A stretch of 38,994 nucleotides of DNA from Aestuariibius violaceus (GTDB lineage: Bacteria; Pseudomonadota; Alphaproteobacteria; Rhodobacterales; Rhodobacteraceae): contig NZ_JBFONT020000016.1 of NCBI RefSeq assembly GCF_040779325.2, positions 1 through 38,994 of the forward strand, read 5' to 3'. A program made the position numbers and the translations under genes. A model generated the notes under the pieces. The model saw only the letters and a program-made list of their open reading frames with translations. It did not search any database and was not told the DNA's origin. Positions 8,355-17,139 of this stretch are shown piece by piece (position 1 is the stretch's first letter; every line of letters begins with the position of its first letter).

Positions 8355-9350
8355 CTAGAGAAACCTGGAAAAGAGTTCGCCTTCGTGACGTTTGAGGCTG
8401 GGACGCGCTGACGGACCGAGGCAGTCCGGATCTGACATCAGTTCCGGAAAGAGATGCAGCAGCTCTTTCTTTTGTTCTTTTTGGACGGCGTTCAGGCCCG
8501 TCTCTCCCGGATGGAAGCTTTCCGTTGGAGCGTCCTCGGAGAATATAATCTGATGGGTGTCAAAAAGGATGTGGAAATACTCGATCTCACCGCCCTCAAC
8601 TCGCGTGACGCGATCTGAGTTCAGGAGATGCTTCGCGGACACCAACACTTCTTCGTGGCCGTAATAAAGCTCGGCCTGCCAACCCATCAACAGGACACGA
8701 TGCTGAGGGGAAACGGTCAGAGGGCGTGTGTTTCCAATAGCGCCTGCTTCGATCCGGATAGGAGCTAAGCTTCCTTCTGCCGCGACGATGCGAGATCCGA
8801 TCCAGCGAATTGGCTTTGCGCCGTCATCCATCGTTTCAACGAGATCACCGGCGACCAAGTCTTCTACCGGGCGATCTCCATCCGGTGTCCGAATGAGCGT
8901 ACCTCGCGCGAAGCAAACGACCAGGTTTGCATAATCTTCTTCGACAGGGTTGATGACGAGGTTGGAAATGGTGAAGCTGTCCCCAGGGTTGATTTCGATT
9001 GTCGACGCATAGCCGACAAACCCGGCGCCTGTTCCGTCGTCGCCGATCGTCACATAGATCAGCGTCCCAATCTCTCCGGTGGTGTTGTTGGTAATGGTCG
9101 CTTCGGCGCCATTCTGAATATCCTGCCCGGCCGTCCCGACCGTCACACCATCCAGAACCGCATCATTTGTGAGTGTCTGTGGTGTCCCCGGATCCGCTGG
9201 ACTGACTGTATCCGCGGTGCCGTCATTGAAGGAAGCATCGTCATCGGTGACGTCGATGACGTCCGGGCTGCCTGTCATCGTAAACGTACCTGAAGTGGAG
9301 AACCCTGTTGTCCCGAAGTCGGCCGGTGTCCACACGAAGAAAGAAGGCAT
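8355..9350 (-). CDS. Hint_2-domain secreted protein (intact paralogue)
   Basis: 331 residues. Residues 1 to about 145 are an acidic, Asp/Thr/Gly-rich beta domain (for example DVTDDDASFNDGTADTV), without a Sec signal and typical of type I secreted proteins. The Hint_2 domain starts at CFARGTLIRTPDGDRPVEDL and continues through GDLV, KPIRWIGSR, VSPQHRVLL, AELYYGHEEVLV and EYFHILFDTHQII. The leading Cys and the PQHR His are the residues expected for Hint self-processing. The C-terminus ends in a short tail (ARPSLKRHEGELFSRFL) shared in outline with the broken paralogue at 6083-7003 (MRSVRPSLKPWEVR). The role is unknown; ATG at 9350. Confidence 0.82.
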   Translation of the reverse strand: MPSFFVWTPADFGTTGFSTSGTFTMTGSPDVIDVTDDDASFNDGTADTVSPADPGTPQTLTNDAVLDGVTVGTAGQDIQNGAEATITNNTTGEIGTLIYVTIGDDGTGAGFVGYASTIEINPGDSFTISNLVINPVEEDYANLVVCFARGTLIRTPDGDRPVEDLVAGDLVETMDDGAKPIRWIGSRIVAAEGSLAPIRIEAGAIGNTRPLTVSPQHRVLLMGWQAELYYGHEEVLVSAKHLLNSDRVTRVEGGEIEYFHILFDTHQIIFSEDAPTESFHPGETGLNAVQKEQKKELLHLFPELMSDPDCLGPSARPSLKRHEGELFSRFL

Positions 9351-9578
9351 TCCGAGCTCCCGATCTTACTGCACAGCGTTGATGAGAAGTGTGGGTAAAC
9401 ACCTATACGATAGTAAATGATTCGTTAACACTAATAGGTTGTTGTGTCGGGCTCAGATCGAAGGAACGAGCAGCGTCAATGGGTTTGAGCCTCCCCCACT
9501 GACTTGGTTTATCGGGTCTTACGATTCCACGAGACAATCCAAATCCTTGAGGTATGAATCGCGCTCGGAACTTCAGGG

Positions 9579-10697
9579 GTGATAACTGCGGACATGCCTC
9601 ACAGATCGAACGAAGACTTGCGTGCGGAGATCGTCGCGCTGCAAGAACAGCTTGCGACCCAGGCAGCCGCGCGCGAAGCGGACGCGGTGGTCGCGCGCCA
9701 GGCCGCGCATCGGCTTAACCTCTTCGAGGCGATGATGGAGACGGTGCCGATCGGCGTCGTGCTCGCTGATGCGAAGGGCCGCATCGTTCACGGCAATAGC
9801 CATGTTGAAGAGATGGTCCGCCACCCGGTGCTGCATTCTGAGGACGTCGATTCCTATGGCGAATGGGTGTCCTTCCATGCCGACGGCCACCGCGTCGAAA
9901 GCCGTGAATACCCGCTCTCGCGCGTGATCCGTGACGGAGAAGAGCGTTCGGAAATCGATGTGCATTACCAGCGCGGCGACGGCACCCGGTTCTGGATGCG
10001 GATCATCGGTGAGCCGGTCCGGAACGGTGATGGCGATCTGATCGGTGCGACTGTCGCGCTGATCGACATCGACAAGGAACGACAGCTGCAAGACCAGCAG
10101 AAGATCTTGATCGCGGAACTGAACCATCGCGTGAAGAACGCTTTCACGGTCGTGAAGTCCATCGTCGGCCAATCGCTGCGCGGCGAACATGTTCCGGAGG
10201 GTTTACGAGCGACACTCGATGATCGCCTCGACGCCTATTCGAGAGCGCATGCGAAGCTGATCGGGACGGCGTGGGACCGGGCGCCGTTGGGGAGGGTGGC
10301 GGCGGACATTGTTCGGAGGATCGCCGGGGATCGCGTGCGCATTGAAGGTCCGGAGATCGAGGTACCGTCCCGGCAGGCGCTGGCCTTCTCTATGGCGTTC
10401 TACGAGCTCGCGACCAACGCCCTCAAATACGGATCGCTCTCGGTCCCGGAAGGAACGGTTGACCTCGCTTGGTGTCTTGATGGTCCAGAGGACGCCCAAA
10501 CAATTGCGATCACCTGGACCGAGCACGGCGGACCGGCGCCTGTGGAACCCTCTCGCAAGGGCTTCGGTTCGTTCATCGTGGGCCGCGCCCTGGCGATGGA
10601 AACCGGTGGCCAAGTAAAGACCACGTATCCAGCCGAAGGATTTGCCTGGCGTCTCGATATGCCTGCGCCAGTTGAGACGAAAGAGGAGACGACATGA
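9579..10697 (+). CDS. PAS-domain sensor histidine kinase, HWE/HisKA_2 type
   Basis: 372 residues from GTG 9579; ATG 9594 (PHRSNED) is an alternative, and neither has a clear ribosome-binding site. It has a short coiled-coil (about 10-45), a PAS domain (about 48-165, ending GATVALIDIDKE), and a dimerisation and phosphoacceptor helix with AELNHRVKNAF (His about 183). The ATPase domain has FYELATNALKYGSLS (Glu about 276, Asn about 280) and a GFGSFIVGRAL glycine box. The HRVKN and ATNALKYG motifs and the ITWTEHGG strand place it in the HWE/HisKA_2 class common in alphaproteobacteria. There are no membrane helices, so it is cytosolic. It overlaps the response regulator gene by ATGA. Confidence 0.88.
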   Translation: MITADMPHRSNEDLRAEIVALQEQLATQAAAREADAVVARQAAHRLNLFEAMMETVPIGVVLADAKGRIVHGNSHVEEMVRHPVLHSEDVDSYGEWVSFHADGHRVESREYPLSRVIRDGEERSEIDVHYQRGDGTRFWMRIIGEPVRNGDGDLIGATVALIDIDKERQLQDQQKILIAELNHRVKNAFTVVKSIVGQSLRGEHVPEGLRATLDDRLDAYSRAHAKLIGTAWDRAPLGRVAADIVRRIAGDRVRIEGPEIEVPSRQALAFSMAFYELATNALKYGSLSVPEGTVDLAWCLDGPEDAQTIAITWTEHGGPAPVEPSRKGFGSFIVGRALAMETGGQVKTTYPAEGFAWRLDMPAPVETKEETT

Positions 10698-11071
10698 CCG
10701 ATACCCCCGAACGCATCTTCGTAGTCGAGGATGAAATCGTTGTCGCGTTCGAGATGACGGACGTGTTGGAGGATCTTGGCTTCGAGGTGGTCGGTCCCAG
10801 CGTTCATCTGGATGACGCCAAGAAGCAGGCGCGCGATGGCGATATTGATGTCGCGTTCCTGGACGTCAATCTCGGGTCGGGGAAGACATCGAAGCCGGTC
10901 GTCGACATCCTCAAGGAACGTGGCATCCCTTATGTGTTTATCACGGCTTATGACGCAGATCAGATCAGTTTCGCAGGCCCCGACGACCGAGTTGTGAAGA
11001 AGCCGGTCTCAGGCCACAAGCTGCTGGAGACACTGCGGCGAATGTATCCCGGTTTGGAAGCTCGAGAATAG
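10694..11071 (+). CDS. Single-domain response regulator
   Basis: 125 residues, a receiver domain only. The acidic pocket VEDE (12-14), phospho-acceptor Asp in AFLDVNL (D57), the Thr of FITAYD and the Lys of VVKKPV (about 103) are all present. There is no DNA-binding output. It is translationally coupled (ATGA) to the kinase, so it is its likely partner. Stand-alone receivers of this kind usually act by protein-protein contact or as phosphate sinks. Its target could be the neighbouring Kai-like operon, but only proximity suggests this. Confidence 0.9.
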   Translation: MTDTPERIFVVEDEIVVAFEMTDVLEDLGFEVVGPSVHLDDAKKQARDGDIDVAFLDVNLGSGKTSKPVVDILKERGIPYVFITAYDADQISFAGPDDRVVKKPVSGHKLLETLRRMYPGLEARE

Positions 11072-11447
11072 CCTGTCGACTGAACAACGAGCTCCAAGGT
11101 CCGCTGTTGGTGAGCAAAGGTACTCATCAGGATCGTCAATACACAAGGACCTCGCCCGAATAACCGAGACCGAAGCCGGCACCTGTGGCATGTCAGCCAG
11201 AGTCGCCTTCCGTCTCTATCTGCGTAAGGGCGCAAGCGAGCGAACGGGCGTGCCCACGACGTCGCAGGCCAGCACGAAAGCGATCCAACACCAAGGCAGA
11301 GCGCAAGCTCGACAGCTGTGCAAATGCCAGCTTTCAGGCTCGCTCCGTGCAATCAGGAGCAGGAGTTTCCCGACCACTTTTTGATATGGATTAAGGTCAA
11401 GTTATGCTCATGTAACATTTTGAGTCTATTGAAGAGTCAGGAGACCA
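11072..11447. other. Intergenic region upstream of the Crp-kaiC-kaiB operon
   Basis: 376 bases without a convincing gene. The last 70 bases turn AT-rich (around TTTTTGATATGGATTAAGGTCAA at 11380-11402), where the operon promoter is expected. A CAGGAG ribosome-binding site (about 11438) serves the ATG at 11448. I saw no perfect FNR/Crp palindrome. Confidence 0.4.
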
Positions 11448-12215
11448 ATGGTGCCTCGCTTTGCCCATCCGGACTTTGCTTATACACCGCTCGTGACGCG
11501 GCTGGGGTACTATATGGGTGTTCCCGCGGCAGATATCTCCGCGCTCGATGCCCTGCCCTATCGCGAGCAGCGCTTCGATCGGGGGGATGTGATCATCGCG
11601 CGGGGTGCCAGTATCAACTGGGTCGTCCTGGTGACCTCTGGGTGGGCGGCCCGCAGCCGAAACACCCGGTCGGGTGACCGGCAGATCATCAACATCCTGC
11701 TACCGGGGGATATCGTCACACCGGATGTCTTCGTGCTTCACCGGCTCGACCACGAGATCGAGGCGCTTTCCACGGTGACGATCCGGTTCCTTGAAAAACC
11801 CGATCTCCAAGCCCTCTTGGAGCGGGCGCCGGGGCTGGCCACTGCCCTCTGGTGGGCCGCAGCCCAGGAAGACAGCATCGTGCGCGAGCATGTCGTGCGC
11901 CTGGGCCGGCGAAACGCGATCGAGCGGATCGCCCATTTTCTGCTTGAGATGCACCGCCGCCTAATGATCGTGAAGCAGGCCGATGAAGGGGCGATGATCC
12001 TGCCGCTGACACAGCTCGAAATCGCTGATGCGCTCGGCCTATCGAACGTTCATGTCAACAAAACGCTCTTCAAGCTCGAGGACCTTGGACATATCCGCCG
12101 CCAAAAGACGGTGACGCAACTCCTTAACATTCCCGCCCTGGCGGCGCTTTGCGATTTCGATACCTTGTATCTGCATCTCGAAGCAGACCAAGCAGTTAGC
12201 CAAGGCACATCATGA
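11448..12215 (+). CDS. Crp/Fnr-family transcriptional regulator
   Basis: 255 residues. An N-terminal cyclic-nucleotide-binding-like beta barrel (about 30-150; FDRGDVIIARGASINWVVLVTSGWAA, LLPGDIV) is followed by a dimerisation helix and a C-terminal winged helix. The recognition region is LPLTQLEIADALGLSNVHVNKTLFKLEDLGHIRR. No Cys cluster for an Fe-S centre is present, so it is not a classic FNR oxygen sensor; the ligand is unknown. It overlaps the KaiC-like gene by ATGA and is therefore the first gene of a three-gene operon. Autoregulation of that operon is the natural inference. Confidence 0.88.
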   Translation: MVPRFAHPDFAYTPLVTRLGYYMGVPAADISALDALPYREQRFDRGDVIIARGASINWVVLVTSGWAARSRNTRSGDRQIINILLPGDIVTPDVFVLHRLDHEIEALSTVTIRFLEKPDLQALLERAPGLATALWWAAAQEDSIVREHVVRLGRRNAIERIAHFLLEMHRRLMIVKQADEGAMILPLTQLEIADALGLSNVHVNKTLFKLEDLGHIRRQKTVTQLLNIPALAALCDFDTLYLHLEADQAVSQGTS

Positions 12216-13606
12216 TTGAACGATTCAAGACAGGTATCGAAGGGTTCGATCAACTGACAGGCGGCGGCCTGCCGAAGGACCGGACTACGTTGGTCACGGG
12301 CGGCTCGGGCTGCGGGAAGACGCTCTTTATGCTGTCGATCCTCGCTCGTGGCCTGCTTTCGCGCGGCGAGCCCGCTGTCTTTCTGTCGTTCGAGGAGCGC
12401 CCGAGGGACCTGATCGACAATGCTGCGTCTATTGGTCTGGATCTTCAGGACTTCATCGATCGTGATCTTCTGCACATCGATCACATCGTCCCGCCCCGAG
12501 AAGGCATGACCGCAGTCGGCGAGTACACGCTTGACGGTCTGAAGCTACGGATCGAGATGGCGCTGAAATCTATCGGGGCCGCCTACCTCGCCCTCGATAC
12601 AATCGAGACACTTTTCCTGATGTTCGAGGATGAGAGGGCAATCCGGGGCGAACTTGTCCGGCTCCTTAATTACTTGTCCGATACTGGCGTGACCACGATC
12701 ATGAGCGGCGAGAAAGGCGACGGTCGCGTTACCCGCCGCGGGTTTGAGGAGTACATCTCGGACTGTGTGATCGTACTGGAAAACGATACTATGGGAGATG
12801 TGGCGACCCGCCGGCTAAGGGTCATCAAGTATCGCGGCGCCCATCACGGCCCGAACAAGTACCCTTTTCTGATTGACGAACAAGGCGTGACAATCATGCC
12901 TCTCACGTCAGCATTATTTGACCACACGGTCTCGTCCGATCGCCTTACGACAGGCACCGCTGCGCTCGACGAGGCACTTGGCGGCGGAATACGCCGCGGA
13001 TCGACCGTGCTCCTGTCGGGTGGAAGTGGAACGGGAAAAACGATACTCGCTTCGCTGACAGTCGAAGCGGCGTGCCAATTGGGTGAGCGCGCGCTTTATA
13101 TGAGTTTTGAGGAATCCCCGAAGGAGTTGATCGAAAACGTCCGCTCGGCCGGGATCGACCTCAAGACCCCCCGAGAGGACGGTACGCTCGTCATCTCATC
13201 CGCCCGACCGACGCTCATGGGGCTGGAGCGGCATCTGGTAGAGCTCTACCGGCTTGTCGAAAGTCACCGGCCCAACCTCGTCGTCATCGATCCCATCTCA
13301 AGCCTTTCAACCGCCGGAGACCGAGACGCCGTTTATCGCACCACCGTGCGGATGATCGATTATCTGAAACGTCATGGGATCACCGCAATTCTGGCGATGG
13401 AGCCGACTGAGGCAGAAGATCGAGACCGCGCGATCGTCTTCTCTTCGATCCTCGACACGCTAATCGAGCTCTCCTCGGAAGTGGATGAAGACGGCATTAA
13501 CCGCCATCTCCAGATCATCAAGGCGCGCGGGATCGCGCACGATCACCGAAGGATCGCATTCCATATCGGCAAGAGCGGCGTAGTGCTCGAGGCTGATGAT
13601 GGCTGA
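12212..13606 (+). CDS. kaiC: KaiC-like double-domain ATPase
   Basis: 464 residues with two RecA-like KaiC domains. Domain I has Walker A GGSGCGKT (30-37) and the Glu pair SFEERP (61-62). Domain II has GGSGTGKT (270-277) and SFEESP (300-301), and a VVIDPISSL Walker B. Where cyanobacterial KaiC carries the Ser431/Thr432 phosphosites, this protein has FSSILDT, a Ser-Ser pair (411-412), so autophosphorylation is possible. It is shorter than cyanobacterial KaiC (about 519), lacking most of the C-terminal tail that KaiA binds; no kaiA is present. It sits between a Crp-like regulator and a KaiB-like gene with overlapping ends. It is probably a timer or stress-signalling ATPase rather than a true clock. 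Confidence 0.87.
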   Translation: MIERFKTGIEGFDQLTGGGLPKDRTTLVTGGSGCGKTLFMLSILARGLLSRGEPAVFLSFEERPRDLIDNAASIGLDLQDFIDRDLLHIDHIVPPREGMTAVGEYTLDGLKLRIEMALKSIGAAYLALDTIETLFLMFEDERAIRGELVRLLNYLSDTGVTTIMSGEKGDGRVTRRGFEEYISDCVIVLENDTMGDVATRRLRVIKYRGAHHGPNKYPFLIDEQGVTIMPLTSALFDHTVSSDRLTTGTAALDEALGGGIRRGSTVLLSGGSGTGKTILASLTVEAACQLGERALYMSFEESPKELIENVRSAGIDLKTPREDGTLVISSARPTLMGLERHLVELYRLVESHRPNLVVIDPISSLSTAGDRDAVYRTTVRMIDYLKRHGITAILAMEPTEAEDRDRAIVFSSILDTLIELSSEVDEDGINRHLQIIKARGIAHDHRRIAFHIGKSGVVLEADDG

Positions 13607-13880
13607 CGCGGACGACCGGCAGTTCAGCGTCTTGCTGTTCGTCATCGGCGACGATGAAGGGGCGACCTCCCAGGCCGACGCCCTAAAGTCGCTCCTGTTC
13701 GAGAATGAACACTCCCAGAACGTGCTGCGGGTCATCGATCTGTCCCGGACACCGGAGGATGCGCTCACCTACGATATCCTCGCGATCCCGACGATTATCC
13801 GCGAGCAACCCAAACCAGCAGTTCGCATCGTCGGCGACCTCAGCGACAAGAACAGGGTCTGGAGCCTGCTGACGCGGTGA
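13596..13880 (+). CDS. kaiB: KaiB-like protein (thioredoxin-like fold)
   Basis: 94 residues from ATG 13596, overlapping the KaiC-like stop by 11 bases. The segments VLRVIDLSRTPEDALTYDIL, AIPTIIREQPKPAVRIVGDLSDKNRVWSLL align well with KaiB (VIDV...ILATPTL...PPPVRKIIGDLSDRERV). KaiB docks on the KaiC ring after a fold switch; conservation of the GDLSD region supports the same partner role here. Start ambiguity: the second Met (13599) is equally good. It is the last gene of the Crp-kaiC-kaiB operon. Confidence 0.88.
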   Translation: MMADADDRQFSVLLFVIGDDEGATSQADALKSLLFENEHSQNVLRVIDLSRTPEDALTYDILAIPTIIREQPKPAVRIVGDLSDKNRVWSLLTR

Positions 13881-14397
13881 GTTTTGGCTCAACCGGGCAA
13901 ATGAATGATTCCCTTGTATCATCGCGTGAGGGACGCAGCGTTCAAGCGTATCCTCTGTCGCAGTTATTTGTCAGTGTTTTTTCTAGCAGTGAACACGCCG
14001 CCTGGAGGTTCCAACAGGTGCTGTCTTCGGGAGGAGGCTACGCAGAAAGGTGCTGTCCCAAGCCCGAGCGCTATGTGCCCTCGGTCATAGCGCAGACCTT
14101 GACCATGCGATCAGCGGCTGCAGTGCAGTTTCCTCTGCGCAACGGATTAACACTTTGCCGCCCTTCCTTGACCTGAAAGTCCGTGACCCAGCCCCCTAAT
14201 CCGTTCCTTTTTCGGCAAGAGAAGGACGCTCCCGGCGTGGGCTGAAGAACCCTCGGCGAGGTTCTCGCACTGAAAATAATGGAGATCACTGGCAGCCAGC
14301 ATCATCTTCAAACCTAGCGAGAGCCGCATTTCAGGGAGCGCTCGCCGTTGCCACCGAGTTCAGAACGCAAGCTTTTCCTCAATGTTTCGATCGCTCT
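13881..14397. other. 517-base region without a recognised gene
   Basis: Between the KaiB-like gene and the immunity gene, which converge. Frames are short, composition is mixed, and no family is recognised. It may be eroded coding DNA. No clear terminator for the kai operon was found. Confidence 0.35.
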
Positions 14398-15039
14398 CTA
14401 TTCGAAGCTGTTGCCAGGCCGGTATTCAGCCAGAGGAAAGAAGCGTGCTCCAAGCATCGCATTGGCGGCCGAAAGTCGCTCGATCAGATCGCGATGCAGC
14501 AAGACAGGATTGTTTCCCACGCCGTCCAACAAGAACATTTGACGGTCCTGTGGCAGGATGTCCCTCACCCGCTCCGGATCCAGCACGATCCGCGACAGCT
14601 CAGCCGAGAAGTCGAATTCCGGGTCGAACGGCACGGCGAATTCCGACCGGTCCCGATCCCACAGATCCAACCCCGTGATGAAATGAAGGTAGAAAATCGG
14701 TTCAATATACGTGTCGTAGATCGTGCGCAGGACTGAAGGCACCAACTCCCAACCGGCCGGTCGCGTCTGCACCAGAACCTCCGCTACAACATTGGACACC
14801 AGAATATCGCCGCCGCTCACGATCCAATGGCCGATCTCGCCGGGCACGTCGTCCTGCAACCGCAAGTCACGTTCATCTACGTCGAAGACCATCGGCCTGG
14901 CCCGCGAGACCGCTTCCCGCTCGTACATCCGATCGGCGGTCCAGTCGTTTCCCGCGACGAACCCGGCAAAGCGCGGCTTGCCATCCACGGCTTGCCGGTC
15001 GCGTGTCACGATAAAGTAGTCATCGGTCGGATCGTTCAT
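14398..15039 (-). CDS. Imm11-like (DUF1629) immunity protein
   Basis: 213 residues, acidic, with no signal or membrane segment. Features such as DYFIVTRDR at the start, GHWIVSGGDILVSNVVAEVL and the final AEYRPGNSFE fit the Imm11/DUF1629 family, small proteins that neutralise polymorphic toxins. It begins 18 bases after the stop of the AHH-nuclease toxin on the same strand, the usual toxin-immunity order. A weak AGGGA precedes ATG 15039. The family call is from memory of the pattern; the immunity role rests mostly on position. Confidence 0.62.
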   Translation of the reverse strand: MNDPTDDYFIVTRDRQAVDGKPRFAGFVAGNDWTADRMYEREAVSRARPMVFDVDERDLRLQDDVPGEIGHWIVSGGDILVSNVVAEVLVQTRPAGWELVPSVLRTIYDTYIEPIFYLHFITGLDLWDRDRSEFAVPFDPEFDFSAELSRIVLDPERVRDILPQDRQMFLLDGVGNNPVLLHRDLIERLSAANAMLGARFFPLAEYRPGNSFE

Positions 15040-15057
15040 GACAGTCCCTAAACAAGA

Positions 15058-17106
15058 TCAGTGGAAAGGTCGGATCGGATAGGGTCGGGGCAGGCTGAGT
15101 GACCCGAACATCGCCGTATGATCGCGCGCGTGCGAACAGCTTCCTGAGTGATTGACCGATGCGGTATCGGCACAGCCGACCCCCGCGCCGATTTGAAAAT
15201 CCGCCGAGACCTGCGTCAGGGGCAGGGCGAAGGACGTGATCTCTGTAGAGAGCAGAAGGCTTTTCCTATCGACCCGGCGCTGGATGCTACTGACGGGTGG
15301 GCTTTCGCGGCAGAGCCGGTCGAGGTTGCGAGTGATGTCGCCCAGGCGCTGCCGCACCTCGTCATGATAATCATAGCTGCCCCAAGCGTGGTTCCCCCGG
15401 TGTAGCTGACAGGCGAGGTGACAGGCCAGGAACCCGTCACCTGGAATAAGCGAGAGGTTCGCCGCCACGTTGATGTCATAGCCGAGCCGTTCATAGTTCC
15501 GTGCCTTGCTCGTCCGCGCCATCCCCTCGCCGGAAACGAGGTGGTGCGCCTGCGTCTTGCCGACATGCGCCGTGCTGCCAATGCTGGTGGGGTTGAGGGC
15601 TGCGGCCCCCATGATCGCGGCTCGATACCCGCCCCCTTTTGTCGTGTTGCCATTGCGGAAGTTCGGTGTGGTTGCCGGATGTCCCCGTTCGCCCAGCTGG
15701 CTACGGCAGTTGCCGCAGCGGCCGCCGTCGTCCTCGCGGTCACGATCCTGCGTCGCCTCGGACCGGGGACCGGCCGCCCGGGTGACACTGCCCTGTTGCG
15801 TCGTGCCACGCCGTCGCGAGCGGACGGCCAGCTGGCCCATCTCCACGATCTTGTCGATTACTCGGTCGATCCAGCCCATCAATCGTCCGAACTGCTCTAC
15901 GACATGCGCGCTCATCCGGCCCCACTTCGCGGCACGCCCGACGACAATCGTGGCGACCACTGCGGTGGCGGCCCCGCCGGACAGCACCTCGACCGCCGTG
16001 ACACAGAACCCGATAAAGGCGCTGACTGCCACTTCGATGGCCACGACGGCAAGCGACGCGACGCCCCATCCCGCCCAGACCTGCGGAGGGATCGACCCGA
16101 TCATCGTCGTGATCGAACCCATCAACAGGGCAGGGCCCTCGGTATAGCCGACGATCTCCAGGACCAGCTGCCAGCTTTCGACGTTGTTACGTATCATCGT
16201 CGACCATTCCTCGCGGGTCGCCTCGTCCTCGATCAGGTTCGGAAGGGTCGTCTCGCAGAACTGCTCCACCCCTTCCCAGTCGCCGCTGACGAAATCAGCG
16301 AGGAAGACAGTGATGGCGCCCATGTTCTCGATCATCCGAAGCGTGCCGGCATAGAGCTCTGCGGCCCGGCCCGGCAATTCGCCGACGAAGTCGCGCAGGG
16401 CGACCGCCCGTCGCTGCGCGCCCTCCCACAGGATCCGCGCCGTCTCTCCGATGTTGTCGGGGTGCAGCGACGTCGCCATCTCTCCCAGCAGGTCCTTGAA
16501 GGCGTCCCAGGCGTCCGAGATGATCTCTCCGAGTGAGGCCCAGAAGCTCTGCTCCCCTTCGAACCACTCCTCCAGCCCGGCCGCGAACCCCGCGTAGGAC
16601 CGTTCCAGCAGGAGCCCCGCGCGTCCCGACGCCGATTCCGCCTCCCACTCGGCCCATTGATCCGAAAAATGCGCGCGGTGGTGGGCCGCCTGATCCCGGA
16701 TCAGCTGACGGATCTCCTCTTCCTTCTGGAGCACGGCTCCCTCGGCGCCCTCTGCGATCAGCTCGAACGTGATCATCCCGTCGGGCGCGTTCTCGAACAG
16801 GAAGGTGCCCAGTTGCGCACGTTCCTCCCGCGTCAAGACATCGCGGGGCGTGCGGCCGAGGTCCGACAGGTTGATGAGCGTGCTGCTCAGCAGCGTCTCC
16901 CCATCTTGTGTCAGACGAAACGGCGCCCCAGCCATCGGAGTCTGCCAGGCATCGTTGTAATGCGACCTGACCAACAGCGACCCGGGTGAACAGGTTGCGC
17001 AGTCGCGGTCGATCTCGTGATTGTAACGGGAGTCCGCCGTCTGAGCGACCGTGGCCGATATCGCCTCCGCGCTGAGATCACTGCCCGCGCCTGCATCCTG
17101 TGGCAT
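15058..17106 (-). CDS. Type VI secretion effector with AHH-family nuclease domain
   Basis: 682 residues. Residues 40-125 form a compact beta domain (LLVRSHYNDAW...APFRLTQDGE...GMITFEL) resembling effector head domains. Residues 125-320 are helical. Residues 325-390 are a Gly/Ala-rich hydrophobic stretch that should insert in the target membrane. A charged linker (430-480) with a CGNC pair (464-467) precedes the AHH nuclease domain: GKTQAHHLV (520-522) and later QLHRGNHAWGSYDYHDEV, the His set of the AHH/HNH-ENDO VII fold. It should act as a DNase delivered into rival cells. Upstream (33 bases) is a DUF4123 chaperone and downstream the immunity gene. The last 80 residues match nothing I know. 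Confidence 0.82.
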   Translation of the reverse strand: MPQDAGAGSDLSAEAISATVAQTADSRYNHEIDRDCATCSPGSLLVRSHYNDAWQTPMAGAPFRLTQDGETLLSSTLINLSDLGRTPRDVLTREERAQLGTFLFENAPDGMITFELIAEGAEGAVLQKEEEIRQLIRDQAAHHRAHFSDQWAEWEAESASGRAGLLLERSYAGFAAGLEEWFEGEQSFWASLGEIISDAWDAFKDLLGEMATSLHPDNIGETARILWEGAQRRAVALRDFVGELPGRAAELYAGTLRMIENMGAITVFLADFVSGDWEGVEQFCETTLPNLIEDEATREEWSTMIRNNVESWQLVLEIVGYTEGPALLMGSITTMIGSIPPQVWAGWGVASLAVVAIEVAVSAFIGFCVTAVEVLSGGAATAVVATIVVGRAAKWGRMSAHVVEQFGRLMGWIDRVIDKIVEMGQLAVRSRRRGTTQQGSVTRAAGPRSEATQDRDREDDGGRCGNCRSQLGERGHPATTPNFRNGNTTKGGGYRAAIMGAAALNPTSIGSTAHVGKTQAHHLVSGEGMARTSKARNYERLGYDINVAANLSLIPGDGFLACHLACQLHRGNHAWGSYDYHDEVRQRLGDITRNLDRLCRESPPVSSIQRRVDRKSLLLSTEITSFALPLTQVSADFQIGAGVGCADTASVNHSGSCSHARDHTAMFGSLSLPRPYPIRPFH

Positions 17107-17139
17107 TGTTTCTTTCTCCGAAATCCAAGTCCGTCAGAA

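Noticed and set aside
9573..10190. 205-residue minus-strand frame opposite the histidine kinase
   Set aside because: Shadow; the plus strand carries all kinase motifs.
15418..16536. 372-residue plus-strand frame opposite the AHH toxin
   Set aside because: Antisense shadow of a high-GC gene; Arg/Pro/His-rich with no domain, while the minus strand has a coherent effector.
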